Shown here: piece by piece, positions 1-8,600 of the stretch | Numbering within the stretch: the stretch's first letter is position 1 | Layout of the letters: each line of letters starts with the position of its first letter | Source: Bradyrhizobium sp. CB3481 | GTDB lineage: Bacteria > Pseudomonadota > Alphaproteobacteria > Rhizobiales > Xanthobacteraceae | Direction of reading: 5' to 3' | Length of the DNA stretch: 64,000 nt | Assembly: GCF_029714305.1 (NCBI RefSeq) | Contig: NZ_CP121647.1 | Location: forward strand, 3,244,501-3,308,500 | The notes under the pieces: model-generated | What the model saw: only the letters and a program-made list of their open reading frames with translations | Database searches by the model: none | Told to the model about the DNA's origin: nothing | Translations under genes and position numbers: made by a program

Positions 1-678
1 CCGGACAACGCAAAATTGGTCGACAGCAACAGCACGGCGCCGGCAACGATGGTGAGGCAGCCCTGCGTCAAGCCGGAAACGGAAATTCGCCCGCGCAGAA
101 AAGGGCGCATGATCCAGCCGACGCAGCACAGCCCGAGCAGAACCCCGAGCGTCGCGCTATGCGATGCGGCGGCAAAGGCAGTGAAGCCGAACAACAGGCA
201 TTTTTCCGGGATTGAGGTCCGCTTGTCCTGCGCGATCAAGATATAGAGCGCCAGTACGGCAAGGCCGGCAAAAATGTCGGTGAAGAGCGTGCTGACCAGC
301 CAGGGCAGCGAGGTGGTCAACGCCAGTGCGAGGCTCATGGCGAGCAGCCGCAACGGCTGTAGCATGCCGAGCACGCGCAGCAGGAGCTGCAGGATCCACA
401 GCGTCGCCAGCGCCTGGATGCCGAGATTGATCCAGAAGCTCGAATCCTCGCCGAAATGAAGATAGAGCCCGAACGTCGTCGAGCGGCTCGGCACCAGATA
501 GCCCTCATACCAGCGGGCCAAATAGCCGCCGGTATCCCACTGGAGCAGGGGGTAGCCATTCCATAGCGCGGGGGCCAGCAACATCAATGGAATGGCGATG
601 GTCGCGATCCAGGCCGACCGCGAAGCCGCGGCGGTCCGCGCCTGCAATATCTGCGTGCTGATCTGACTTTCCCCCATC
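1..678 (-). CDS. Partial multi-pass membrane protein (C-terminus outside window)
   Basis: An open frame of 226 codons runs from an ATG at 678 off the left edge without a stop. The product begins MGESQIST and soon enters a hydrophobic segment (IAIPLMLLAPALW), followed by a WDTGGY motif and several further hydrophobic helices. This looks like a polytopic inner-membrane protein. The WDTGGYLARW stretch just after the first helix recalls large uncharacterised membrane proteins and some glycosyltransferase-like membrane proteins, but I do not recognise a named family. It is transcribed divergently from cysE. The frame is seen directly; the function is unknown. Confidence 0.65.
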
Positions 679-883
679 AGGTCCCAGCATCCGGGAATGG
701 CTGGCCGGCCGAAATTGACCAATAGTCGGACATGATCCGGCTTGATTTCCGGAATTGATTGACCACCTTGAACTAGCCCGAATGGCGTTCGGCAGCGGTT
801 TACTTTGCCGAGGCCCGCCCGGGACAGAAGCCCGGCCGCCGTGCTATCATATCGGTCAACCGAACGAATTTGCGAGAGCCATC

Positions 884-1711
884 ATGGCAGTGCATCAGGT
901 CAATCCGCAAGCATCGAAGCTCGCCGCGCTCGATCCGATCTGGGACCGGATCCGTGGCGAGGCGGAGGACATCGTCCGCCGCGAGCCCGAGCTTGCTTCC
1001 TTCATCTATTCGACCGTGCTGCACCACGACCGCCTCGAAGATTCGGTGGTGCATCGTCTCGCTGAGCGGCTCGATCATTCGGCGCTGTCGGGCGATCTGA
1101 TCCGCCAGACCTATGACGAGGCGCTGCGCGACGAGCCCGATCTCGGCAACGCGTTCCGCGCCGATCTGGTCGCGGTCTACGACCGCGATCCCGCAACCTC
1201 GCGCTTCATCGATCCCTTGCTCTACTTCAAGGGATTTCACGCGCTGCAGACCCATCGTCTGGCGTACTGGCTCTATCAAAAGGGCCGCAAGGATTTTGCC
1301 TATTACCTGCAGAGCCGTTCGTCGGCGGTGTTTCAGACCGACATCAATCCCGCCGCCAGGATCGGGCGCGGTATTTTCCTAGATCACGCGACCGGTTTCG
1401 TCTGCGGTGAGACCGCTGTCATCGACGACGACGTTTCGATTCTGCACGGCGTCACGCTCGGCGGTACCGGCAAGGAGAACGAAGACCGTCATCCGAAGAT
1501 CAGGCGCGGCGTGCTGATCGGGGCGGGCGCGAAGATTCTCGGCAATATCGAGATCGGCCACTGCGCGCGCATTGCCGCGGGTTCGGTGGTGGTCAAGCCG
1601 GTGCCGCATAACGTCACGGTGGCCGGCGTTCCCGCCAAGATCGTGGGCGAAGCCGGCTGTGCGGAGCCGTCGCGCACGATGGATCAGATGCTCGGCGCCA
1701 TCGGGCTTTGA
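884..1711 (+). CDS. cysE: Serine O-acetyltransferase
   Basis: 275 aa. The enzyme acetylates L-serine with acetyl-CoA to O-acetylserine, the first step of cysteine synthesis in the cytoplasm. An N-terminal helical SAT domain (about residues 10-150) precedes a left-handed beta-helix of hexapeptide repeats, with the family motif GVTLGGTGKENEDRHPKI and a closing segment GSVVVKPVPHNVTVAGVPAKIVG. I chose the ATG at 884 (MAVHQVNPQ) because it gives the usual family length; the frame is open further upstream to 755 but that extension looks non-coding. The protein ends Gly-Leu, where many homologues end in the Ile that docks into cysteine synthase. The DUF3126 gene follows 85 nt downstream on the same strand. 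Confidence 0.96.
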   Translation: MAVHQVNPQASKLAALDPIWDRIRGEAEDIVRREPELASFIYSTVLHHDRLEDSVVHRLAERLDHSALSGDLIRQTYDEALRDEPDLGNAFRADLVAVYDRDPATSRFIDPLLYFKGFHALQTHRLAYWLYQKGRKDFAYYLQSRSSAVFQTDINPAARIGRGIFLDHATGFVCGETAVIDDDVSILHGVTLGGTGKENEDRHPKIRRGVLIGAGAKILGNIEIGHCARIAAGSVVVKPVPHNVTVAGVPAKIVGEAGCAEPSRTMDQMLGAIGL

Positions 1712-1796
1712 TTTTCCACGCTTTCTCCCAGCCGTATTTGTGAACTTACGGCTGGTAGTCTGTGTCGTCTCGTCCTAAAAACCTCCCGGAAATTCA

Positions 1797-2036
1797 GTGA
1801 ATCCGATGGAGACCGCCGTGGACGTTCAGGAAGTCAGGAAGCTCGACGCATATCTCAAGCGCGTATTCGGCAATCCCAAGATCCGTGTCGTGCCGCGGCC
1901 GAAAAAGGACGACTCCGCGGAAGTCTATATCGGCGAGGAGTTCGTCGGCGTGCTGTTCGTCGATGACGAGGACGACGATCGCTCGTTCCAGTTTCAGATG
2001 GCGATCCTCGAGGAGGATCTGGCCGACATCGGCTGA
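1797..2036 (+). CDS. DUF3126 family protein
   Basis: 79 aa, small and acidic. It contains the conserved family core EVRKLDAYLKRVFGNPKIRV, PRPKKDDSAEVYIGEEFVG and VLFVDDEDDDRSF. The function is unknown. DUF3126 genes commonly sit beside cysE in Rhizobiales, as here. The start is a GTG at 1797 with GGA 6 nt upstream; an ATG at 1806 is the alternative. It may be cotranscribed with cysE. Confidence 0.9.
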   Translation: MNPMETAVDVQEVRKLDAYLKRVFGNPKIRVVPRPKKDDSAEVYIGEEFVGVLFVDDEDDDRSFQFQMAILEEDLADIG

Positions 2037-2066
2037 GGCTGCACATTCGCGCCTAGCGCAAGCGTC

Positions 2067-2158
2067 GTAGGGTGGGCAAAGGCGCGAGCGCCGTGCCCAC
2101 CATTTTTCTATCGCATGGCTGCGTGATTGGTGAGCACGCTCCGCTCTGCCCACCCTAC
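2067..2158. repeat. Dispersed palindromic repeat, GTAGGGTGGGC family, copy 1
   Basis: The element opens with GTAGGGTGGGCAAAG and closes with the complementary CTGCCCACCCTAC. Inner arms CGTGCCCACCA and TTGGTGAGCACG also pair. It lies in the intergenic space after DUF3126. A second copy with the same outer and inner arms lies at 50931-51010, so this is a dispersed palindromic family and not a local terminator. Confidence 0.85.
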
Positions 2159-2177
2159 ATCCGATGCTAGGCGTCCA

Positions 2178-2948
2178 CTATCCCCTTGGCCCGCGCATCT
2201 GCGCCGTCAGGCGGTCCATCGCATTTGCGACGTCGCGCCATTGCGACAGCCAGCTCCGGGGAAAGCGGAACGTCAGGTCGGCGCCGTCGACGCGGCGCTC
2301 GCTCAGGCACATGCCGGGCGTCAGGCCGTCGCGGGTGCAGCGTGCGTTGAACCCGGGCGCGGCGGCGGAAAACAGATCCTCGTTGGCATAAGGCGAGCCG
2401 TCGCGAAAGGCGCGCATCGTCAATCCGTCATTGATCGGCGTCGCTGCCTGATCGAGGTAACGCGGATAGATCGTGCGGACCCGCATATCCGGCGCCAGCA
2501 GCGCATCGTGGTGAGCCGATATCGAGACGAAGATTCGGTCGATCGGCTGTACCTTGTCCTCGATCGTGTCGGCGCTGACGTGCTTTGGCGCATCCGGCGC
2601 TTCAAGCGACGGGAAAACAAAGCCGAGGTCGACGCGTTCCTGCGGACCTGAATGGCGCTGGATCTTGCGACGGATCGCAGACGTCGGCACGTTGAAGAGC
2701 GTAGCGCCGACGCTGACCGGCAGCCGGTCCGGACCGCCGGCCGGACGCGCAACCCAGGTCGGCCACAACAAATAGGCGACCAGCGCAATGGCGCCCGCGG
2801 CGATGGTCACCGCAACCATGATCAGGATCATGTGCGAGCGCGGGTCCCTGCGGGTGTCGCGGGCGAGGTGCTGGGCCGTCGAAAGCAGGGTCATGAACGA
2901 AGCGTCGATCGATGGTGGAACACGCGAATCACTTGGCGAATATGCCAT
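2178..2948 (-). CDS. Single-pass membrane protein, conserved hypothetical
   Basis: 256 aa from the chosen ATG at 2948 (MAYSPSDSR); ATGs at 2894 and 3155 are alternatives, and none has a strong ribosome binding site. One transmembrane helix (MILIMVAVTIAAGAIALVAY) at about residues 40-60 is followed by a periplasmic-looking domain with no motif I recognise. The tail reads FPRSWLSQWRDVANAMDRL. It resembles lineage-specific Bradyrhizobium envelope proteins. It is divergent from the small membrane gene at 3115. Confidence 0.7.
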   Translation of the reverse strand: MAYSPSDSRVPPSIDASFMTLLSTAQHLARDTRRDPRSHMILIMVAVTIAAGAIALVAYLLWPTWVARPAGGPDRLPVSVGATLFNVPTSAIRRKIQRHSGPQERVDLGFVFPSLEAPDAPKHVSADTIEDKVQPIDRIFVSISAHHDALLAPDMRVRTIYPRYLDQAATPINDGLTMRAFRDGSPYANEDLFSAAAPGFNARCTRDGLTPGMCLSERRVDGADLTFRFPRSWLSQWRDVANAMDRLTAQMRGPRG

Positions 2949-3114
2949 GAGGCCGGCGATTTCCGCATGATTTCGCAGGGTTTCCGGCCACGGCAGCCAT
3001 GCGTAAACCGGGCTTCCGCGCTCACCTGTTAACCTTTCCTTAAGGATGCTGTGGCGGCGGCCGGGCAATTTTGCGAAAGCAGGGCGCGGTTTGTTGAGTT
3101 GCGGGAAGTTTGTC

Positions 3115-3444
3115 ATGTCGCCCGATGCGTTGAATTCCCTGTTCGCCCTTTGCATCGGCTTTGCGTTCGCAGGCGCGCTCGCCAGCGGCTACCAGGCGAT
3201 GGCGGCGCGGCCGGCGGGATTCGGCCTGCTTGGCGAAGGCGTGGCGCCGAAGACGTTTGCGGCGGTGCCGTTTCTGGTCTTTGCCGCACCATTCATCATC
3301 ATGCGCAACACCCTACGCGGCGCAAAGATCGAGCGTCGCCGTTTCGAATTCGTGATGATGGCGACGGTGCTCGCGGGGTTCTGGAGCATGATGTCCGGCA
3401 CGTTCTTCATCATGACGCTGCGCGCCGCGGGCCTTTTGGTCTGA
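3115..3444 (+). CDS. Small membrane protein, about three transmembrane segments
   Basis: 109 aa from the ATG at 3115 (MSPDALNSLF), which has a GGGAAG ribosome binding site at 3102-3107. Three hydrophobic segments are visible: ALCIGFAFAGALASGY, FAAVPFLVFAAPFIIM and FVMMATVLAGFWSMM. It may belong to a DUF6949-type alphaproteobacterial family, which I recall only tentatively. The function is unknown. The frame is open back to 3046, but that stretch looks non-coding. Confidence 0.75.
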   Translation: MSPDALNSLFALCIGFAFAGALASGYQAMAARPAGFGLLGEGVAPKTFAAVPFLVFAAPFIIMRNTLRGAKIERRRFEFVMMATVLAGFWSMMSGTFFIMTLRAAGLLV

Positions 3445-3509
3445 GCCTGCTCGCTTGATCCCCTGCCAGCGGCTGTGCCAAGGTCTCCGTCAACGGAGAC
3501 CTTTTTGTC

Positions 3510-4040
3510 ATGGCGATTTATGAACTCGACGGGCAGGGGCCCGAGCTTCCTGCGGACGGCAACTATTTCATCGCAGATACCGCGACCGTGATCGGCAAGG
3601 TGCGCCTGCTGGACCAGGCCAGCGTGTGGTTCGGCGCGGTGCTGCGCGGCGACAATGAATGGATCGAGATCGGCGAAGGCTCCAACGTGCAGGACAATTG
3701 CACCTGTCACACCGATCCCGGCTTCCCGCTGACCATCGGCAAGAACTGCACCGTCGGCCACAACGTCATCCTGCACGGCTGCACGCTGGAAGACGATGCG
3801 CTGGTTGGCATGGGATCGATCGTGATGAACGGCGCGCGGATCCGCCGCGGCAGCGTTGTCGGCGCGGGATCGGTCATTACCGAAGGCAAGGAATACCCCG
3901 AATATTCGCTGATCATCGGCTCGCCCGCGCGCGCGATCCGCACGCTGACACCCGAGCAGGCGACCGCGATGGGACGTGCCGCAAAATCCTACCAGCGCAA
4001 TGGGCCGCGATTCAAAAACGGATTGAAGAAGATCGGCTGA
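3510..4040 (+). CDS. Gamma-class carbonic anhydrase family protein
   Basis: 176 aa, a left-handed beta-helix of hexapeptide repeats. The three zinc-ligand histidines of the gamma-CA fold are visible at H67 (CTCHTD), H84 (VGHNVILH) and H89. The VLRGDNEWIEIGEGSNVQDN stretch is typical of the YrdA/PaaY/CaiE-like group. The predicted activity is reversible CO2 hydration or a scaffold role; many members of this subgroup have weak or unproven activity. A GGAGA ribosome binding site precedes the ATG. It is transcribed alone. Confidence 0.92.
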   Translation: MAIYELDGQGPELPADGNYFIADTATVIGKVRLLDQASVWFGAVLRGDNEWIEIGEGSNVQDNCTCHTDPGFPLTIGKNCTVGHNVILHGCTLEDDALVGMGSIVMNGARIRRGSVVGAGSVITEGKEYPEYSLIIGSPARAIRTLTPEQATAMGRAAKSYQRNGPRFKNGLKKIG

Positions 4041-4076
4041 GGACGCCAGTGCACATCTGACATTCCTCGAGCGTGC

Positions 4077-4244
4077 TCAGGTATCTTCGCCCTCGTTTGC
4101 CTCGCGGGCGCCGGCAACCTTTTCATGACCGGCGGCCCAGAGGGCGTGCTCCTCGCTGCCGTCCCGATATGGATTGGCCTCCGCCGGAATGTTCTGGCGC
4201 GCGGCGCGCTCGCCCTGCTCGAATGGGTCCGGGTCTGAATTCAT
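4077..4244 (-). CDS. Small Rmf/CrpP-like protein
   Basis: 55 aa (MNSDPDPFEQGERAARQN). The spacing F-x-Q-G-x-x-A, N-P-Y, then W-x-x-G resembles ribosome modulation factor, which in E. coli has a QxGY-AG ... CPY ... W-x-x-G-W pattern. The resemblance is short and the second Trp is absent, so a 100S-ribosome role is only a suggestion. Its ATG overlaps the stop of the upstream gene (4241-4489) as ATGA, indicating translational coupling. Confidence 0.7.
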   Translation of the reverse strand: MNSDPDPFEQGERAARQNIPAEANPYRDGSEEHALWAAGHEKVAGAREANEGEDT

Positions 4245-4489
4245 GACGACGTCCTTCCGCTTCGCGCGCGTGTCTTCTTCGGCGTCTCGTCCTTCGAAAG
4301 CCGGGCGCTCTTTCGCAGCGCATCCTTGAGGTCGATCGGAATGCCGTGCTTCTTGAGCAGGTCGGCAAAGGCCTCGTCGGCCAATTCCTGAAATGTCGCC
4401 ATCCGGTCGCGGCCAAGCTGCGTGAGCTTGTCGAGGGTGTCGTCGTCGAAAGCGATCAATTTGCGCAAGGCGAGACCACTCCGGACCAT
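4241..4489 (-). CDS. Small basic cytosolic protein, hypothetical
   Basis: 82 aa. It contains FDDDTLDKLTQLGRDRMATF and ELADEAFADLLKKHGIP, which look like an amphipathic helix pair of the kind found in small DNA-binding or antitoxin-like proteins, followed by a Lys/Arg-rich tail. I do not recognise a defined family. It is the first gene of a two-gene unit with the Rmf-like gene, overlapping it by 4 nt. Confidence 0.7.
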   Translation of the reverse strand: MVRSGLALRKLIAFDDDTLDKLTQLGRDRMATFQELADEAFADLLKKHGIPIDLKDALRKSARLSKDETPKKTRARSGRTSS

Positions 4490-4594
4490 CGAGCGGATGT
4501 GAATGAATGATCCGGCGCGGGAATCGTTCCGGCCGGAACAAGGCCACGGGTGCAGTCGTTGCCCCGTAAAGTTACTCCGTAAAGGAGATTTCCG

Positions 4595-5017
4595 ATGAAG
4601 CTGGCGTCTATAGTCGCCGCAGTTGCGGCTATCACAATCCTGACATCCCCGGTGTCGTCGTTTGCACAGAGCGCGGGCGGATCATCGGCCGGCAGCAGTA
4701 GCGGTAGCGCCGCCGGTTCACCGAGCGCGGGCTCGGCCGGCGCGGGCGCACAAGGCGTTACTGGCGCGCCAGCGGCTCCTACAAGTCCCGGCGCGTTGAA
4801 CAACAATGCGGGCGGAGATCGAGGCGGAGCAGCGAACCCGTCCAGGCTGGCCTCGCCGCCTCCGCCTGGCACCAACTCTGCCGGCACTGCCCAGTCGTCA
4901 GGCGGGGGAGTGACGACGGGCTCTGCAAGATCGGACAGAACGGGTGCTGACGCTGCGATCAACGAAGAAAACAAGACGGTAGACCGCAAGATCAAGAGTA
5001 TTTGCCGCGGCTGCTAA
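4595..5017 (+). CDS. Secreted low-complexity Gly/Ser/Ala-rich protein
   Basis: 140 aa. A Sec signal peptide (MKLASIVAAVAAITILTSPV, cleavage near SFA-Q) is followed by a Gly-Ser-Ala-Pro-rich disordered region. A compact polar C-terminal motif reads INEENKTVDRKIKSICRGC and has two cysteines. The AAAGGAGA ribosome binding site at 4581-4588 fixes the start. Small secreted proteins with this tail occur in Bradyrhizobium; the function is unknown. Confidence 0.8.
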   Translation: MKLASIVAAVAAITILTSPVSSFAQSAGGSSAGSSSGSAAGSPSAGSAGAGAQGVTGAPAAPTSPGALNNNAGGDRGGAANPSRLASPPPPGTNSAGTAQSSGGGVTTGSARSDRTGADAAINEENKTVDRKIKSICRGC

Positions 5018-5236
5018 CAACCGCGCCCGAGCGACGTCCGGTCGCAGGGCGGCGTGCCAAATAGCACCAGCCATCTCCGAGAATCCGTTCTAGATTTGCC
5101 TTGGGATCCACGAGGATCCGACGCCGAAAGCGTCGAGCACTTCGAGGGCAAATCGCGGGCGAGCCGTTCGGTATCTTCCAGAAACTGTAGTCGTTTGTCG
5201 AACCCATCCGCGGGTGTGCCCCCATCGCATCGGGGG

Positions 5237-5398
5237 ATGTCGAACATGCTCACAGTCCCGGCTTTGACGTTTGTACTTATCTGCATTGTGATTGGCTTAG
5301 GTGCGGCGTTCATCTGGATGTTCTGGGAGATCGAACAGAGGATGGCGAAGCTGCATCAAATATCCAAGCCGCATCGCAAGAGCGATCGCGCCGCGTAG
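5237..5398 (+). CDS. Possible 53-aa single-pass membrane protein
   Basis: A short frame from the ATG at 5237 encodes one clear transmembrane helix (LTFVLICIVIGLGAAFIWMF) and a basic tail rich in Lys and Arg. The frame is open further upstream to 5054 but that extension lacks coding character. The GGGGG just before the ATG is too close to be an ideal ribosome binding site; an ATG at 5246 is an alternative. It may be real but is unsupported by any family. Confidence 0.4.
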   Translation: MSNMLTVPALTFVLICIVIGLGAAFIWMFWEIEQRMAKLHQISKPHRKSDRAA

Positions 5399-5482
5399 CC
5401 GGCTTCGACGGTGTGGCGCGCATGTACCACGCCACGATCGGTGATCGTCGACACCGGGCGTCAGATCGCATTTTCCGAAAAA

Positions 5483-5512
5483 TTGCACATATTTTTTGAT
5501 GCATCCTTAGAT
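5483..5512 (+). promoter_or_regulatory. Possible sigma70-type promoter for tpsA
   Basis: TTGCAC at 5483-5488 is followed after 18 nt by TTAGAT at 5507-5512, in a locally AT-rich stretch about 110 nt upstream of the tpsA ATG. This is pattern matching only. Confidence 0.3.
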
Positions 5513-5618
5513 AGTCGCCTGCGACGTTGCGGTTCCGCGCGTGGAACCCGCGCATGCCTGACAAAGAATTTGTGGAGAGGAAAGCCTTGCGGTGCCGCCT
5601 TAAGCGGATGGTGGTTCG

Positions 5619-8600
5619 ATGATTGTCTCATCCACGTCCTGTCTCTCGTCAGCCATCAAATTGTGCACCAGGGATTTTCGAGCTTCCGTCAGCGCGATCG
5701 CGTTGTTGTGGGGCCTTGGCTGCGGGCAGCCGGTGATGGCGCAATCGCTGCCGAGCGGCGGCACGGTGGTCAGCGGGAGCGTTGCGATCGGCTCGACGTC
5801 GCCGAGCAATCTGACGGTCATCCAGTCAAGCCGCACCGGCATCGTCAACTGGTCGAATTTTTCGGTCGGGCATGGCTACCAGGTTCAGTTCAACAACGGC
5901 AGCGGGGCGACGCTCAACCGCGTGACCGGCAACGTGCCCTCGTCGATCAACGGCGTCGTGTCGGCAACTGGCTCGGTCTATCTCGTCAATCCGTCGGGGG
6001 TCGTGGTCGGGCCGACCGGCGTGGTGAAAACCGGCGGCAGCTTCGTCGCTTCGACGCTGGATGTGAAGGATGCGGATTTCCGCGCCGGTGGGGCGCTGAC
6101 CTTCAGCGGTAGCAGCAAAGCTTCGGTGGTGAATCTCGGCAAGATCGGCTCGTCGAAGGGCGACGTCGTTCTGGTCGCGCGTCAAGTTCGCAACGAGGGC
6201 TCGCTGAGCGCACGCAACGGCACGGCCGCGATGGCGTCCGGCAGCGAGGTGCTGCTGAGCGACGGCTCGCTCGGCAACGGCAAAGTCCTGGTTCGGCGTT
6301 CCGCGCCGGACGGCGAGATCCGCAACAGCGGCGCGATCCGCGCCACCGAAGTGGAATTGCGTGCCAATGGCGGCAACATCTACGCGCTGGCCGGCAATGC
6401 CGGTCGCGCGATCTCGGCGACCGGTATTGCCAACAAGGGCGGGCGCATTTTCCTCACTTCCGAGGGCGGTTCGGTCAATGTGACGCAGAAGGTCGTCGCT
6501 CGGCGTCTGCAGGCCGATACGGCGTCGCGGCGCTCGTCTATCGGCGGCGATGTCGTTATCAGCGGCGACAGGGTCGCGGTCGGCGCCACGGTCGCAGCGA
6601 AGGGCGACGGCGGCGCAGGCGGGACCGTGGTGGTGACCGGCAATGACGTCACCCTGACCTCGGCCGCGCGGATCGACGCCAGCGGAAAGTCCGGCGGCAC
6701 CGTGCTGATCGGCGGCGACCGTGCCGGCGGAGTGGACGCTACGCGAAAATTTCTGCCGCAGGCCGTCGCCAATGCACAGACCACGACGATCGAGGTGGGC
6801 GCGACGATTACGGCGGACGGCACGTCGGGCGCCGGCGGCAATGTCGTGGTGTGGTCGGATGGCACGACGTCGTTCGGCGGCACGATCAGCGCAAGGGGAC
6901 TGCGCGGCGGCTTCATCGAGACTTCCGGGCATACGTTCGATTTCGCCGGCGGCAGCGTCAATGCCGGCGTCGGCGGCACCTGGCTGCTCGATCCGGTCGA
7001 TCTCACGATCGATGCGACGCTGGCCGGCACCATCGCCACCGCGCTCGATGGGGGCAGCAACGTCACCCAGGAGACCAACGCGGCCGGCAGCGGCGGCAGT
7101 GGCGACATAACGGTGGCGAGCGGGATCAACTGGTCGACCAGCGCGACGCTGACGCTGAGCGCCTATCGCAACATCGCGGTCAACGCCAACATCGCGAGCA
7201 CCGGCGGCGGCGGTGTCGTGCTGCGCGCCGACAATGCCGGCACGGGCGCCGGCACCGTGACGTTCGGCGGCGGGCAGGTGTCGACCGCGGGAGCGGTCTC
7301 GATCTACTACAATCCGACCGGCAGCAGTTCGACCGTCAACACGACGAAATACACGGCGCCGACGCAGACGAATTTCAGTGGCAATGTCACCGGCGGCGCC
7401 ACGCTCAAGACGTACATGCTGATCAACAATGTATTCGACCTGCAGAATATGAAGAACAGCCTCACCGGCACCTATGCCCTCGGCCGCGACATCGACGCGA
7501 GCATCACGTCCGGCTGGAACAGCGGCTCAGGCTTCGATTCGATCGGCGCCGGGGCGAGCTTCAACGGAAGCTTGAATGGCGAGGGCCACACGATCTCCGG
7601 CCTCTTCATTAATCGGCCGTCAAGCCAAAACGTCGGGCTGATCGGCTATCTCAGCACCAGCGGCACGGTGAGCAACGTTGGCGTCATCGGTGCGACCGTC
7701 AGTGGCAGGACTGCTGTCGGCGCGATCGTCGGCACGAACTGGGGGGCGGTCGCGAATGTCTACTCGAGCGGATCGGTCACCGCCACCGAAGCCGGCGCCG
7801 GCGGGCTCGTCGGCTACAACTTTCAGACCGTGTCGAATGCCTATTCGAACAGCGCCGTGAGCGGACCGCTCTACGTCGGCGGCGCTATCGGGCTGAACAA
7901 TGTCGGTGCCGGCAATACCGCCGGCTTGCTATCGCAGGTCTATGCGACGGGCGCTGTGACCGGTACAGGCACCGGTCCAAGCTCTATCGGCGGCTTCGTC
8001 GGCTTCAACGGCGGCACAATCACGGCGTCCTACTGGGACAGCTACACCAGCGGACAGACGCTCGCCATCGGCACCGGTTCGGGCAGCGTAACGGCCGTGA
8101 CCAGCGACCCCGCACAATCAGCCGCAGCCAATTACGCCTTCAAGCAGAGCGCCTATGGTAGCTTCAGCTTTCCCGGAACGGGCGCGGCCGGCTGGTTCAT
8201 GATCGATGGCCAGACCCGGCCGTTCGGCCGTTGGGAACACCAAACCACCATCACTAACGCGCATCAGCTCCAGTTGATGGCGATGAATCTCGGCGCGAGC
8301 TACACGCTGGCGGCCAATATCGACCTGGGCTCCAGCCTCGCACCGGTCAACGGCAAATATCCCGGCATGTGGTCGTCGGCGGGCTTCGTTCCGATCGGCA
8401 GCACCGCCGCGAATTTCACCGGAGGGTTCAACGGCCGGGGGTATACCGTTGCTAACCTGACCATCAATCGGCCGACCACCGACGACGTCGGACTGTTTGG
8501 CTATGTCGGTGCGGGCGTAACGGTGCAGGACGTCGGTCTGCAGGGCGCCTCTGTGACCGGCTCGAACCATGTCGGAGCGCTGGCCGGCACCAACGCCGGC

